Source of the DNA: Furcasterigmium furcatum
Lineage: Eukaryota; Ascomycota; Sordariomycetes; Glomerellales; Plectosphaerellaceae
DNA: 64,000 bases
Reading direction: 5' to 3'
NCBI GenBank assembly: GCA_001599815.1
Contig: BCIA01000006.1
Location: 2,668,961 to 2,732,960, forward strand
Shown: positions 1 through 10,727 of the stretch, piece after piece
Position numbering within the stretch: the first letter of the stretch is position 1
How the letters are laid out: each line of letters begins with the position of its first letter
Program-made: the position numbers and the translations under genes
The notes under the pieces: model-generated
The model's input: only the letters and a program-made list of their open reading frames with translations
Told to the model about the DNA's origin: nothing
The model's database searches: none

Positions 1-1666
1 CGACATACTAGTATTGTAGTACCACCTCCTACCTACTTACATAAGAGGCGGTAGGTATCCGGGTGATACACATGGAGTACGAAACTTACTTACCTCCACA
101 AGACCAGCCCGCTGACCCAAGCTGTAAGACCTGATCTCAAATCCCGTCCTCTGACGGCATCGAGCAAGGGCTGTCTGTCAGGCCATGGATCCCCCGGGTG
201 CCCAGAAGCCTGGCCGTTCCTCTTTATCGTGTCGTTCTGTGGGGACCAGATCAGTTGAGCCGCACGCGCGCGCATTCTTTGGCCGTCACCCGTGACACCC
301 TGACTGACCGACCCCGGCGACACCGCGGAGGAACGGACACTGTGCCGGATGCGATATTCGCTTCCTTCAACTGCTGCCCGCTCCGTTGAAGATCCTCAGC
401 CCCAGATCTCTGGCGTTGTCCGATGCCAGAGCCTCACTCACACCCGGCACGATGGTCTCGGGGGTGGACATGATGACGAGAAATGAAGTCGGTTCCCAGA
501 CTGCGGCTCTCGAAGAAGGGGCGGGGGTCGGCATTTCCTCTCCAGCCCGTTCATCAACCGAGCAAGACCGGACCGACGCAGCCTGATTGCGGCGGCCTCA
601 AAACAGACAAGAGTCGGAGAGAGGGAGAGAGAGGGCGCGCGCACGCAAACAACCCTTGGCTTTGCTTCGATGTCGAGGTAGTGTCGACAGCTTCGCAGGT
701 GCATTGTCCAATAACATGCGGCCGCGGAGAGCCCCCTTGCATCCGCACCGGAAGGGAGTGGGGGAGCGAACCAGACCTGCCCTGAGGGGGTTGAGGCTCT
801 GCTGGAATTTGGGGGAGCACATGCCGGACTCGTTCACCGAGCTCCTCGTCGTCACCCTCCTGGCTGGCTGGGCAGGCACGATGCCCGACAGCTGTGGTGA
901 TGCCGGGTAGCCATGTATGAATAAAACCACCGCCCCGAAGCTTCCGGCTTCATTGATAATAAGGTATCGGCCCACGTCACGATGCCACACGACAGAACTG
1001 GAATTGGCACTTGTCCAACCCCTCCCCAGAGCCTCGTCTATCAGAGAGCGCCAAGTAGATCATGCGGGCCACACCCCAAACAGCGCCGTGGCCCCCAATC
1101 GAAAATAACCTTGTCCATCACGAGATGCCACCAAGCCCAATATCGATGCTGAGAAGTACCCGGCCGGATCTGGTCAACAGAGCCTTGCGAAGTTCAATGC
1201 AAGGCCCACCGATCTCCTCCGCTACAGAACGCCACAGTAGCTTTGGGCCCGTCTGGCTGTTGACCGAAGCCGCTTCGAGTTTAAAAGGGCATCAATCAGG
1301 CTGCGCGTGGAGCAAGGAAGCTCGTCGTGGAGGCGGGCTCTTCGAATGGAATTCTAACGACTACGCCGTGTCTATGCGACCTCGGCCTCGGCCTCGGCAA
1401 GAGAGCCTTCTCGATCTTGTTCGTCAGGTGGCCTCCTCGACCTTCCCACTCGAATACCTTCTCCCCGTCCAGGCCGCCCTCCTGGCACTTTCACCAAAGT
1501 TGTACCCGTCGGCTTCAGTGTCCAAAATCGGCTAGGCCTCATCGTGACCAGATAGCCGCTCATCCTCATCAATGCGCCGGCCCCGGGCAACCCCTCATCT
1601 CGGTCTGCGCCTCTGTCCAATATTACGGCCGTGAGATCCATCCGGGTCATGTCGTTTTGAAGCTCG
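1..1666. other. Intergenic, no gene recognised
   Basis: This is the left edge of the window, downstream of the RVS167 stop codon. Every open frame here is short and of random composition, and none carries a recognisable domain. A GA-rich low-complexity tract followed by an alternating GC run lies near 615-645. The part next to the RVS167 stop is presumably that gene's 3' untranslated region. Confidence 0.6.
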
Positions 1667-3182
1667 CTATGCGCCATTCAATTGCACATAATTACCTGCG
1701 TGATGTTAGCTCCGAGCCTTTTTCCGCTGTGAATGCTTCGGCGGAAGGACATACCAGGAAACTGTCCCTGCTTGCCGTTGACCCTCCCTGTCCACCACTC
1801 GTTGTCGTTCTGCGTGCGGCTGACAATCTCGATCACGTCGCCGGTCCGGAAGCTGAGATCGCCCTCTGCCTGCGCGTCGTAGTCGTACATCGCCGTGACG
1901 GTCTCCGCGATCGGGATGGGTGCAGCGCTGAGGCGGCTGGGCTTCGGCTTCGGCGGGGGAGGCTTGGCCTTGGCGGCGGCCATTGCCTGCAGGCCCGGAG
2001 AGACGGAGCCGTTGGCGGACGAGTAGGGGGGCGGTGGGTTCGCTTCGCCGTCCGTTGAGGGCCGGCTGACGGCGCCGTAGCCTCCGATCTTGGGCGATGG
2101 TGCAGGAGATGTCGTCGCGGTCGAGCTGGAGGGGCCAGCAGTGAGGAGGCCGGCGTTGGTGCGGCCCTCGAGGGCGGGGCGGCCGTACTTGGGCGGCCGC
2201 TTCTGGCCGGAGGTCTTGAACTTGACGATGGACAGCGCTTCGGCCCGTTCTTGGATATCGCCTCGCTTTGCGTGGAAAGCCTCCTCAACGTCAAGGGTGA
2301 GGTCGAAATAGCCAATGTCGCATTGCTGCATCTTCTCGTGGAGGGTGTAGAAGACGTTGAGCTGCATGTAGTAGAAGGACTGGAAGAGGGGCTGGATGAA
2401 CTGGGCTTCGAGGGCGAACAGCTTGGGGAGCTCCTCCTTGAGGAGGTCGTTGAAGTAGTTGTATTCTTGCGTCGAGGTCTCGACGTCATTTTCGGCCTTC
2501 CACATGGCCTTCTCGTCCTTGGCGCTGCGCTCCTTCTTGTCTTGGAGCTTCTTGAGCGTCGTCCTGTGGCGATCGTAGTCGAGCTTCTTGTGCTCGCGCT
2601 TGACAGAGGTCTTGCGGATGGCCTTGATGACGTCCAGGAGCTCGTTTGCCGGCCGGATCACCCTAGTCTCGATCATCTCGAGCTCGGGCGCTAGAGTCTC
2701 CTGCAGGTCCTTGACGACAGCCTCATACTCCTCGCAGGCACGAATGCCTTCGGGGTTGCCCTCGATCTTCATCGAATCGGGATCCGACATGCGCCCTGAG
2801 ATGGGCTTATAGACCTCCGTCATGGCGCGGCTGAATTCGATTTGATGCGACAGCATGCCGTTAATGGCCTCGAAGTACTTTTTAGACTCATCGTGAAGCT
2901 TCTTCGTCTCGGTCTCGAGCTCCTGGAACCTGCGTTCGGAATCGGTGTAGACGGCATCTTTCGTGTGTTCGCCGATGTTGAACTTGGACTTGAACTGCTG
3001 CGGCGCCTATCGAGGGGTAAGCAAGCGGTCAGACAGACGAGGCATTGAGCGATCGCCAAAGCGAGCCCCTCCGAGACAATGCGAAAGTGCGCGCGAGGAG
3101 ACCGAGGAGCAGAGGAGGCCCCTCAATTAGTGGGGTGACGACGTACCCTCGAGAGGCTCTTGGAAAAGCCCTTAAAGCTCAT
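1667..3182 (-). CDS. RVS167: BAR-SH3 endocytic protein (Rvs167/Hob1 amphiphysin)
   Basis: This is an amphiphysin-like protein that binds curved membrane and helps scission of endocytic vesicles at actin patches. The gene model is join(3182..3147, 3006..1755, 1695..1667) on the minus strand, giving 438 aa with all phases consistent. Residues 1 to about 250 form the N-BAR domain, opening with MSFKGFSKSLSR and then APQQFKSKFNIGEHTKDAVY, close to S. pombe Hob1. A Pro/Ser/Ala-rich linker follows at about 265-375. A C-terminal SH3 domain at about 380-436 shows the AMYDYDA start, the EWWTGR core and a split FPGNYV end. The first exon is only 12 codons and the last only 29 nt, and without them both ends of the protein are lost. 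It is divergent from NFS1 across a 0.9 kb shared upstream region. The family call is firm; the cellular role comes from yeast orthologues. Confidence 0.93.
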
Positions 3183-4094
3183 GCTTGGGCTGTATGATGG
3201 TCGCTGACGATGCTTAACGTATTTTCGTATGGGACAAAAGGGCGGGGCGGGAATCGCGTGGGCGCGGGGTTCTCAATGTGGAAGCGGCCGAGAGTGAGGG
3301 TATTCGGGCCCTTGTGACGACAGACTTGGAGAGAAGAGGTGCGGTAGCAAAGTTAGTAGGCGCTGTCTAATATGCCGGGCGTCCGCTGTTCCCGGTGGCT
3401 GCCTCTGATTTGATGGTGACGCCGCGCTGCCAGGTGACGACAGTCCACGGAGGCGGAGCGAGTCAGCGGACTTTACGTCCTGTCCGTTCCAACAGGGGGC
3501 TTGGCGGGGGGTACGGCGGGCCAAGCTGGGACTGTAGGCTGTGCTGTCGGGATGATGCAGGCGCCGGATATTATGGATTATCAAGAGGGGAAGGGCGCGG
3601 TATAAAGACGAGCAAATGGCGAGAAAAGATGGCTCTGGGGAGGCGATCCGGGCAATTTGAAGCTTGGAAGTCGAGCACACAGGTGGTTTGCCGTCAGCCG
3701 GGCAGCCTGCGATTCGGGCCCGCCGCCAGTCGGGTTGGGTTGGCCTGCGTACGTCATCATTCTGCCCTCCTCACGCTTAGAGTCAGCCTTGGAGTGGCTG
3801 AACCATCATTGGAGGCTTGGGGAGCAGCCCCTCCCCGAAAACGGTAAAACATCGGCTGACGAACGCGGGGGAAGCTGCATGGAGCACAGACCACCTTGGG
3901 CCAAATTGCCCGCGAGGTAAAATCCGAGGCCGAACGGGAAACACCCGCGCCGAGGCCGGTGTTATCAAAAAATCATTGGAGCTAAGACCTCTTCGCTGAC
4001 ATATTCTCTCGCATTCATCGCCTCCTCTCCCATTCCACTTCCCTCTTCCATCTCCCATCTCCCTCTCCCCCCATGCCATCTCCGTCAATTCATC
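3183..4094. promoter_or_regulatory. Shared divergent upstream region of RVS167 and NFS1
   Basis: This 0.9 kb spacer lies between two head-to-head start codons and must hold both promoters. The last 90 bases before the NFS1 start are CT-rich, as fungal leaders usually are. A TATAAAG string sits at 3601-3607, but it is almost 500 bases from the NFS1 start and may be chance. No open frame here looks coding. Confidence 0.5.
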
Positions 4095-5834
4095 ATGGCT
4101 AGCATCACTTGTTCTTCGGCATTGAGGCAGGCAGGCCGCCTCAGCTTGAGCGCTGCGGCACCCGCGAGACGGATCCCAGCCGTCGCGAGGGTGGCGACTG
4201 CTCCCGTCCAGCGGTTCGCCGCGCAGAGGCGTTCCTACGTGTCTGAGACGAAGAGCGACAAGGCCCAGGTTCAAGTCGAGACGGCAATCAAGCTCGACAA
4301 GAAGGACTTTGTCAACGTCACCCCTCGAATGGGCGGCGATGCTTCCGACATCTCGGTTAGCCCCATGGCCGAGGTATTGAAAAATGCCACAACAATGGAC
4401 GAGGGACAGAGGCCTATCTACCTCGACATGCAAGCCACGACCCCCGTCGATCCCCGCGTCCTCGATGCCATGATTCCCTTCTACACCGGTGTCTACGGAA
4501 ACCCTCACTCCCGGACGCATGCATACGGTTGGGAGAGCGAGAAGGCCGTTGAGGACGCCAGAGAGCACATTGCGAAGCTCATCGGAGCCGACTCGAAGGA
4601 GATCATCTTCACGAGCGGTGCCACCGAGAGCAACAACATGAGCATCAAGGGCGTCGCAAGATTTTTCGGAAGGTCTGGAAAGAAGAAGCACATCATCACC
4701 ACCCGGACTGAGCACAAGTGCGTGCTCGACAGCTGCAGGCATCTGCAGGATGAGGGCTTTGAGATCACATACCTGCCCGTTCTGAACTCCGGCCTGGTTG
4801 ATCTTGCGGAGCTCAAGGCCGCCATCAGGCCCGAGACTGCTCTTGTCAGCATCATGGCTGTCAACAACGAGATTGGCGTCATCCAGCCGATCGCCGAGAT
4901 CGGCAAGCTCTGCCGGGAGAAGAAGGTCTTCTTCCACACCGATGCGGCCCAGGCCGTCGGCAAGATCCCCCTGGATGTTGACGCCATGAACATCGACCTC
5001 ATGTCCATCTCATCCCACAAGATCTACGGTCCCAAGGGTATTGGTGCCTGCTACGTCCGCAGGAGGCCTCGTGTCAGGCTGGACCCCATCATCACGGGCG
5101 GTGGACAGGAGCGCGGCCTGCGAAGCGGCACCCTGGCGCCCGCCCTGGCCGTGGGCTTCGGCGAGGCGTGCCGCATCGCCTACGAGGACATGGAGGTACG
5201 TTTGCACTCTTTCTTTTTCCTTTCCAACCCTTCCTTTTTGCTCGCCTCGATTGCGTTATGATGATCTGCTCTTACACATGCATGGCTTTCTGAATGTCCG
5301 TGACAAGACACTGTTTGTTGATACAAAGCAACCTATCTGAACCCCTACTTCTTCTGCCACTTGTTTTCTGCTTAGACTTGTGGGGCCCATGGCTGACCAT
5401 CCTGATTCTAGTACGACGCGAAGCACGTCAAGTCCCTCTCCGACAGGCTTCTCGGAGGACTCCTCGCGATGGAGCATACCACCCAGAACGGCGACGCGAA
5501 GGCCTTCTACCCGGGATGTGTGAACGTATCCTTTGCGTACGTCGAAGGCGAGTCTCTCCTGATGGCTCTCAAGGACATTGCGCTGTCCTCGGGCAGTGCA
5601 TGCACGTCTGCGTCTCTCGAGCCCAGCTACGTCTTGCGGGCGCTCGGCAGCAGCGACGAGAGCGCGCACAGCAGTATCCGATTCGGTATCGGCCGCTTCA
5701 CTACGCAGAGGGAGATTGACTACGTCCTCAAGGCGGTCAAGGAGCGTGTCGACTTCTTGCGAGAGCTGAGCCCTCTGTGGGAGCTGGTGCAGGAGGGCGT
5801 CGACCTCAACACCATCCAGTGGAGCCAGCACTAA
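4095..5834 (+). CDS. NFS1: Cysteine desulfurase, mitochondrial (Nfs1)
   Basis: This PLP enzyme removes sulfur from L-cysteine as a persulfide for Fe-S cluster assembly on the Isu scaffold and for tRNA thiolation. The model is join(4095..5195, 5412..5834), 507 aa, with one 216-nt phase-0 intron. The first 45 or so residues are rich in Arg, Ala and Ser with no acids, as in a matrix-targeting peptide. The class V aminotransferase fold shows YLDMQATTPVDPRV, the ATESNN loop, HTDAAQAVGK for PLP contact, and SSHKIYGPKG with the Schiff-base Lys at 309. The catalytic mobile-loop Cys is residue 431 in SSGSACTSAS. The length fits fungal Nfs1 proteins. Eukaryotic Nfs1 works with Isd11 and frataxin, which are not seen here. 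Confidence 0.97.
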
Positions 5835-7024
5835 GGGACCTGAGCATGGTTTCCGGGACTGGAACAGTCGACACTCGGCTATGGATGAACCGCGAACGTC
5901 GTTCGAACGTACATTATTATTCGGTTGGAGTTGGGGAGTGGGACTCGGATTAAACAGTCTCGTGTACATGGAGGGGGAAGGGGCGGCCTCACAGATCATA
6001 CGGATGAGGGCTTCGAGAAGGGGCGGCACGAAGTTATGTTGTATATCACCACACCACAGGCGATGGACCGGCGTTTTTGTGAACACAATACCAATACTGC
6101 TTGTTTATGGCTTCAAGTATTCATGATCGCGAGAATGCAGTGAACTACACCTGATATCCCCTCCTGTGGTACCTAGGTGGCGTGAGTTTCTGAACCTGTC
6201 GTTTCTCTCGTGTCCAAGGATGAGGGCCTCCATAGGTGTACCCCGAGGCCTCAGCAGGGCCTTCGACCGGGACATCTAGCCAGGTCCCTGGCCCAGTAGC
6301 GGCACATGCTAGTGGTATGCTGTTTTTCCCTGACGATCATCGAATATGCAGCGTAGATGCTCGGAGGCCGACGGGGTCTCTGCCGATGCCTAGCACGTTC
6401 CATGCCAAGGACGGGAAAGTGGAGGGGGAATCTCATGGAAGGACCCTGCCTTGGATGTTACGTCGTTGGGATCGCGGTGGCGCGATGGCCGTTGAGGGAA
6501 AGCTCCGGCGGGAGGACAGAGATGGTGTCGGGAAGTGCCAAGCCGCTGACATCATAGATGTATCTCTCTTTTGGTGAGGCCCTCCTGGGCAACGACCGTG
6601 CATGCTTCCCTGCCCAGACAAATCATCGAACTAGCCGCTAGATCGTTCTGAATCCGGACAAGGCCAATGGAGGAATTAAACACCAGGGGGGCATCTGATG
6701 GGTGCTTCGCAGTTCCTATTGTGTCAGACGTGCCTTCTCAACCCCACCCCCCACCTCGGTGCACTCACGATGTGATGTCATCGTCGAACGCGTCGCACCT
6801 TCCTTCGGTGTCGGTTTGCGCGTTTGGAGGAAGCTACCAGTGACTTGAGATGTGGTTTCCGTTTGAGAGAGCCACTGGACTACTTAAAGGCCAGCCTCTC
6901 CTCCCACTCGACATCTTCTCATCAACACAAGCCAAACCTGAACATCATCCTCGACTCTACTACAACAACAAGTCACCTACAACCATCACAGCAATATACT
7001 TGCAAACCACACGCCATAACCACC
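5835..7024. promoter_or_regulatory. NFS1 3' region and upstream region of the CsbD-like gene
   Basis: No frame in this spacer looks coding. Three copies of the CCCCT/AGGGG stress element core occur at 6158-6162, 6423-6427 and 6685-6689, on mixed strands. That fits a stress-induced gene downstream, although the core is only five bases and some copies are expected by chance. A TTAAAG box near 6883 is followed by a CT- and CA-rich leader running to the ATG at 7025. A GGTACC-centred palindrome lies at 6169-6178. Confidence 0.4.
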
Positions 7025-7622
7025 ATGTCTGACAAGAACACTTCCACTCTCCAGTCCTACGTCGACTCCGCCACCGGCGCCGCCCAGAACCTCATGGGCA
7101 GCATCACCGGCAACACCGCCGACCAGAACAAGGGAGATGCTAAGCAGGACAAGGCCAAGCTCGAGCACGATGCTTCCCAGGCCACTGCCAAGCTCCCCGG
7201 CTTCACTGCCACTACCTCCGGCGTCGCCAAGGACGACCCCAACCGCAGCGCTGGCTCCTGGAACCAGACCGTCGGCTCTGCTAAGGAGACTCTCGGTGGC
7301 CTCATCGGTTCCGAGGTAAGTGATCGCACTTCCTTCTCAGGCTGAGCTTCAGGATAACTAACAGATGAACGCACAGGACCTGAAGGCGCAGGGTCGTCAG
7401 CAGAACCTCGAGGGCCAGAGCCAGGAGGCCAAGGGTCAGCTCAACGACTACTCCTCTGGCATCGGCGGCCGTGTCCAGGGCACCGTTGGCGGCGCCATTG
7501 CCGGCCTCACCGGCGACAAGTCTGGCGAGCAGCACTACAAGGATATGCACGACGAGGGCAAGACCCGCCAGCGCGGCGCCGAGCACGACATCATCAAGCA
7601 GGGCGAGGCGGGCCAGAAGTAG
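7025..7622 (+). CDS. CsbD-like stress protein
   Basis: The product is a small, very hydrophilic protein rich in Gly, Ala, Gln, Lys and Asp, with repeated segments of the CsbD-like type. Many fungal homologues are named mismatched base pair and cruciform DNA recognition protein after Ustilago Hmp1, and expression is usually stress-related. The model is join(7025..7315, 7377..7622), 178 aa. The ATG at 7025 has a good context (ACC before it). The acceptor at 7376 is preferred because CTAAC at 7358-7362 then sits 14 bases upstream. Use of the AG at 7364 would add MNAQ in frame. No signal peptide, membrane segment or cysteine is seen. It is probably largely disordered. The family call is good; the function is unproven. 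Confidence 0.8.
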
Positions 7623-8699
7623 ATGGGCTCTGTTCGAGAGTGCAGAATTGACGGACAGTGGAGGAAAACAGACATTACTTGATACCCTAGGCAGTTTGAC
7701 TGGGAGTCCTTGCCAGACTCTGGCTTCTCGAGAGAGGTAGTTTAGCGAATTCACCTCATCTTCTCACGATATTTGCCATGATTCGAGGTGGTGTTGAAGT
7801 CAGGCTCCGCCGTGTCGACCAGGATCAGGGCGGTTCGGTTGTCGTGGGCCTGCATCAGTGCGCTGCATCCTCCGGCGGCAGATTGTGGCCCGAGCCCAGC
7901 CCAACCTCTGGTGCCCAAGGACGTCTGCAGCTCGCGACCAATCCTCACAAGAACCCTTTCGCGTTCGGTCGAACACAAATTCGTCCGCTCAGTCGATTTG
8001 CTCATATGACTTTGCCGGCATGCTCTCCACCTTCTGCAAGCACTCTACTCGACTGATTCATGAACGCCTGGGGAAATCAGATGCGACAGCTTCTTCCACC
8101 TGGCGACGCGAACCCCGAAATCTACAACATCCCGCGATTCACCGCCTTCTAGATCCCCTGAGTCCCGAACCCACCAGAGCCCTTGAGCCCCTCACGCCAG
8201 CCTCCTTCGGATGCATCTGGCCGCCCACGCCGCTCCCACTTGTCTTGCATAGGCAATTCGACAGTGAGTCGACAGTGACAGCACCCTGGTCTTCATCCGG
8301 TATTGTCCAGTGACAGACGCTTCTCCCGCTGCACCTCCAGGGGCTCGAAGCCCTCCTGTCGGGCGGGAGCCAGGGCTCGTGGCCTCACATGCTCGTAGAC
8401 CGACCAGGCCCCGGGCCCCGTCGTCCTTGTGTGGTCGCGTGCCAAGTGACCGCCGCAGTCGCTGCTGGATGAGGGGTGGAAACAGGGGGAAGGATTACAA
8501 GTACTTGAATGCTGCAGTTGGTCCAACGTACATACGGAGCGGCAACAATCACACCCTCCCGCCACATCTCGTTCGTCATTGCGTGTCGTTGCGTGTGTGC
8601 GCCATCTTTTTGCTCCTCCCACAACCGACCTTTCCGGACACTTTTCCCTCTCAATAATATCACTGACGACGTCTCGACCGCCGGCTCTATGAACTCAAC
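7623..8699. other. Intergenic, no gene recognised
   Basis: This 1.1 kb spacer lies between two same-strand genes. Open frames on both strands are short and have no domain. The last 200 bases before 8700 are CT-rich and serve as the promoter and leader of the next gene. An ATG at 8689 opens a short overlapping uORF. Confidence 0.55.
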
Positions 8700-8751
8700 A
8701 TGGCAGAACCCCAGGCCGCCCCCCAGCAGTGGGCGATCCTCTTCGCGCTGA
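8689..8751 (+). other. Overlapping upstream ORF (20 codons)
   Basis: This ATG lies 11 bases before the main start and in another frame. It would encode a 20-residue peptide ending inside the main coding region. Its context is weak, whereas the main ATG at 8700 has A at -3 and G at +4. It could lower or gate translation of the downstream protein, but it is only visible as sequence. Confidence 0.4.
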
Positions 8752-9530
8752 CCGCCCTTTTCCTGTCCCTCGTCGTGCTCGCCCAACTCCTCGCCTCGCA
8801 TGCATCCGCCTACCTCGCCGCGCCCCGCGAGGTCATCCAGTTCCTCGACGCCCTCGACGCCTCCATCGAGGAGAACGAGAGCTATGACCGCGACCTCACC
8901 AAGCTACCCCGCCTCGACGACAAGGTCCGCCTCGGCCGCGTGCTGCGCGACATTCAGCACGCCGGCGACGACCTGCGCGAGCTGCTGAGCACGCAGCTCG
9001 CGTCCGGCGGCGACATGGACGGCCGGAGGGGGGACACCGCCACGACCCTCAAGTTCGGCGCGCGCGTGCTCTGGGCCGGCACCCGCCGCGACCTGGAAGA
9101 CAAGATGCGCAGGCTCGATATGCTGCGCATGCGCTTCCTCGTCGTGTACATGGGCATCGTGGCAGAGCGGGCATCGGCGACCCTCGACGGCGGCCCTGGC
9201 GGCGTGGCCAGCCCCTCGCCGAAACGGGACTCGGAGAAGATGGGCGCCGCGGCCGCCGCGGCGGCGACGATCCCCAAGACACCTGCCCCGGCACCGACGC
9301 CGCAGATGCTCTCGAGGGCGCTGACGGATGAGATCAGATCAAAGAGGCCGCCGCTTAGGAGGCTCACGACACAGGCCATCGGGCATCACTCGGATACGAG
9401 GCCGGGGCACCGCACGGGGTGGGCGGGTGTGGTTGAGGAGCTGCAGAGGAGTCCGAGGCTGCGGGCGCGGCATGCGGAGGTGGAGAGGTCGATTGAGAAC
9501 GAGCTGAGCAAGCTGAGCAATCTCCCCTGA
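8700..9530 (+). CDS. Hypothetical protein with N-terminal membrane anchor
   Basis: A 276-aa intronless gene with strong coding character: GC-rich third positions and a good context (CAACATGG). One hydrophobic segment at about residues 11-31 (ILFALTALFLSLVVLAQLL) probably anchors it in a membrane. The rest is charged and partly helical, with LDALDASIEENESYDRDL near 50 and several Arg-rich stretches. Residues about 165-205 are a low-complexity Ala/Pro spacer. The C-terminal quarter is basic. I do not recognise a catalytic motif or named domain. It is tail-to-tail with the carboxymuconolactone-decarboxylase-like gene. It could be an organelle-membrane accessory protein, but that is a guess. Confidence 0.75.
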   Translation: MAEPQAAPQQWAILFALTALFLSLVVLAQLLASHASAYLAAPREVIQFLDALDASIEENESYDRDLTKLPRLDDKVRLGRVLRDIQHAGDDLRELLSTQLASGGDMDGRRGDTATTLKFGARVLWAGTRRDLEDKMRRLDMLRMRFLVVYMGIVAERASATLDGGPGGVASPSPKRDSEKMGAAAAAAATIPKTPAPAPTPQMLSRALTDEIRSKRPPLRRLTTQAIGHHSDTRPGHRTGWAGVVEELQRSPRLRARHAEVERSIENELSKLSNLP

Positions 9531-9986
9531 CGATGACGACGATACGATGAGCGCAATTCAACCTGCGCATGGCGGGTTATTACTACAGAGACGAGCGGCA
9601 TAACGACCTGCATCAGAGCATGATCAACGGCGTGGACGAACGTTACGACACCGACGACGATATTTTATGGCAACGAGTCATGGAGAATTGCATTGCGAGG
9701 ATGATTGATGGAGGCCGAGGCCGTACCGGGTGCATATTCCAGCATAGCGATTTTGGTTTCTTTTGCTTTCCCCTCCCCCTTTCATCACACTTCACTTAGA
9801 CCCCCTGATACCCCCTGTTCCACTACATCGACTGCCCTTGGTTTTAGCACTACTACTACACTGGATGATTCGGACATGCTTTGCAGCAACAATTTCCTTG
9901 GCCCTGTTGTCATGATCATTTTATCCGGAGATAGTTCATGAAATATGTCCCGCCCCCTACGGGCGAATTTCATATGTCAGGCTCTC
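9531..9986. other. Tail-to-tail spacer, no gene recognised
   Basis: These 456 bases separate two convergent genes. They probably hold both 3' untranslated regions. No open frame looks coding. Confidence 0.55.
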
Positions 9987-10727
9987 TCAGTGAGCACCAG
10001 CATCTGCCAGCGCCTCCTCGGCGGTCATGGAATTCCTCTCCCCGACTGTACTCTCGTCAGAACAGCTAGAGAAAAGATACATCTCATTAGAGGTTATTCG
10101 TAGAAACTCACCGTCAAGAGCCACCAGGAACCGGCTCACGCAGTTGTAACACGCAACCTGTGAATGATTGTATCAGCGTCTGCTTGTCCGCCCCGGTTCT
10201 CACGGGAAATGTCAGCAACCCACCGTCGTCACGACCTCGACGACCTCCTTCTCGTTGAAGAACCCCTTGAGGGTCGCGAACGTCTCGTCCGACACGCGGA
10301 CGTTCCGCGTCATCTCGTCCGCGACAAGCAGGACGGCCCACTGGCGCTCGTCGAAGCGCTTGCGGCCCTCGGCGGCGGTGGCGGGGTCGGCCAGGTCGCC
10401 GGGCTGCAGGCCCAGCCAGTTCATGGCATCCTGGGAGACGCCGGCCTTGACGGCAAGGGGGGCGTGGTGATACCACTCGTACCATGCGGTGTTGATGACG
10501 GCGACGCGGGAGATGGCGAGCTCGCGCAGGTCGGCCGGGATAGTGGTCTGGGTGCGGACGGCGCCGAGGAAGGAGTTCCAGCCGTCGGCGACCGGGGGGG
10601 AGTGGAGGAGGGCGAGGTCGAGGGGCTGCAAGGGGCGAGGATGGCGGCGGGCCTCGACGCGGGCGACGATGGCGGCCTCCTCGGGGGTTTGCGGCTGGGG
10701 AGGATTGGGGGAGTAGGGGATACGCAT
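9987..10727 (-). CDS. Carboxymuconolactone decarboxylase / AhpD-fold protein
   Basis: The product belongs to the AhpD-like all-helical superfamily. The model is join(10727..10224, 10157..10112, 10045..9987) on the minus strand, 202 aa, with a 46-nt middle exon. The core reads LRELAISRVAVINTAWYEW followed by HHAPLAVKAGVS, and the last helix VVTTVACYNCVSRFLVALDV is rebuilt only by joining exons 1 and 2. The paired Cys-x-x-Cys of true AhpD peroxidases is absent at the usual place, so peroxidase activity is not supported. A decarboxylase or lyase-like or unknown activity is more likely. It is head-to-head with SPT16. Fungal members are widespread and mostly uncharacterised. Confidence 0.82.

Noticed and set aside
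3601..3607. TATAAAG as the NFS1 TATA box
   Set aside because: It is almost 500 bases from the start codon with no supporting leader features, so I list it only inside the spacer description.
3783..4937. 384-codon open frame on the minus strand
   Set aside because: It runs antisense across the NFS1 promoter and first exon. No domain is present and NFS1 is unambiguous on the other strand.
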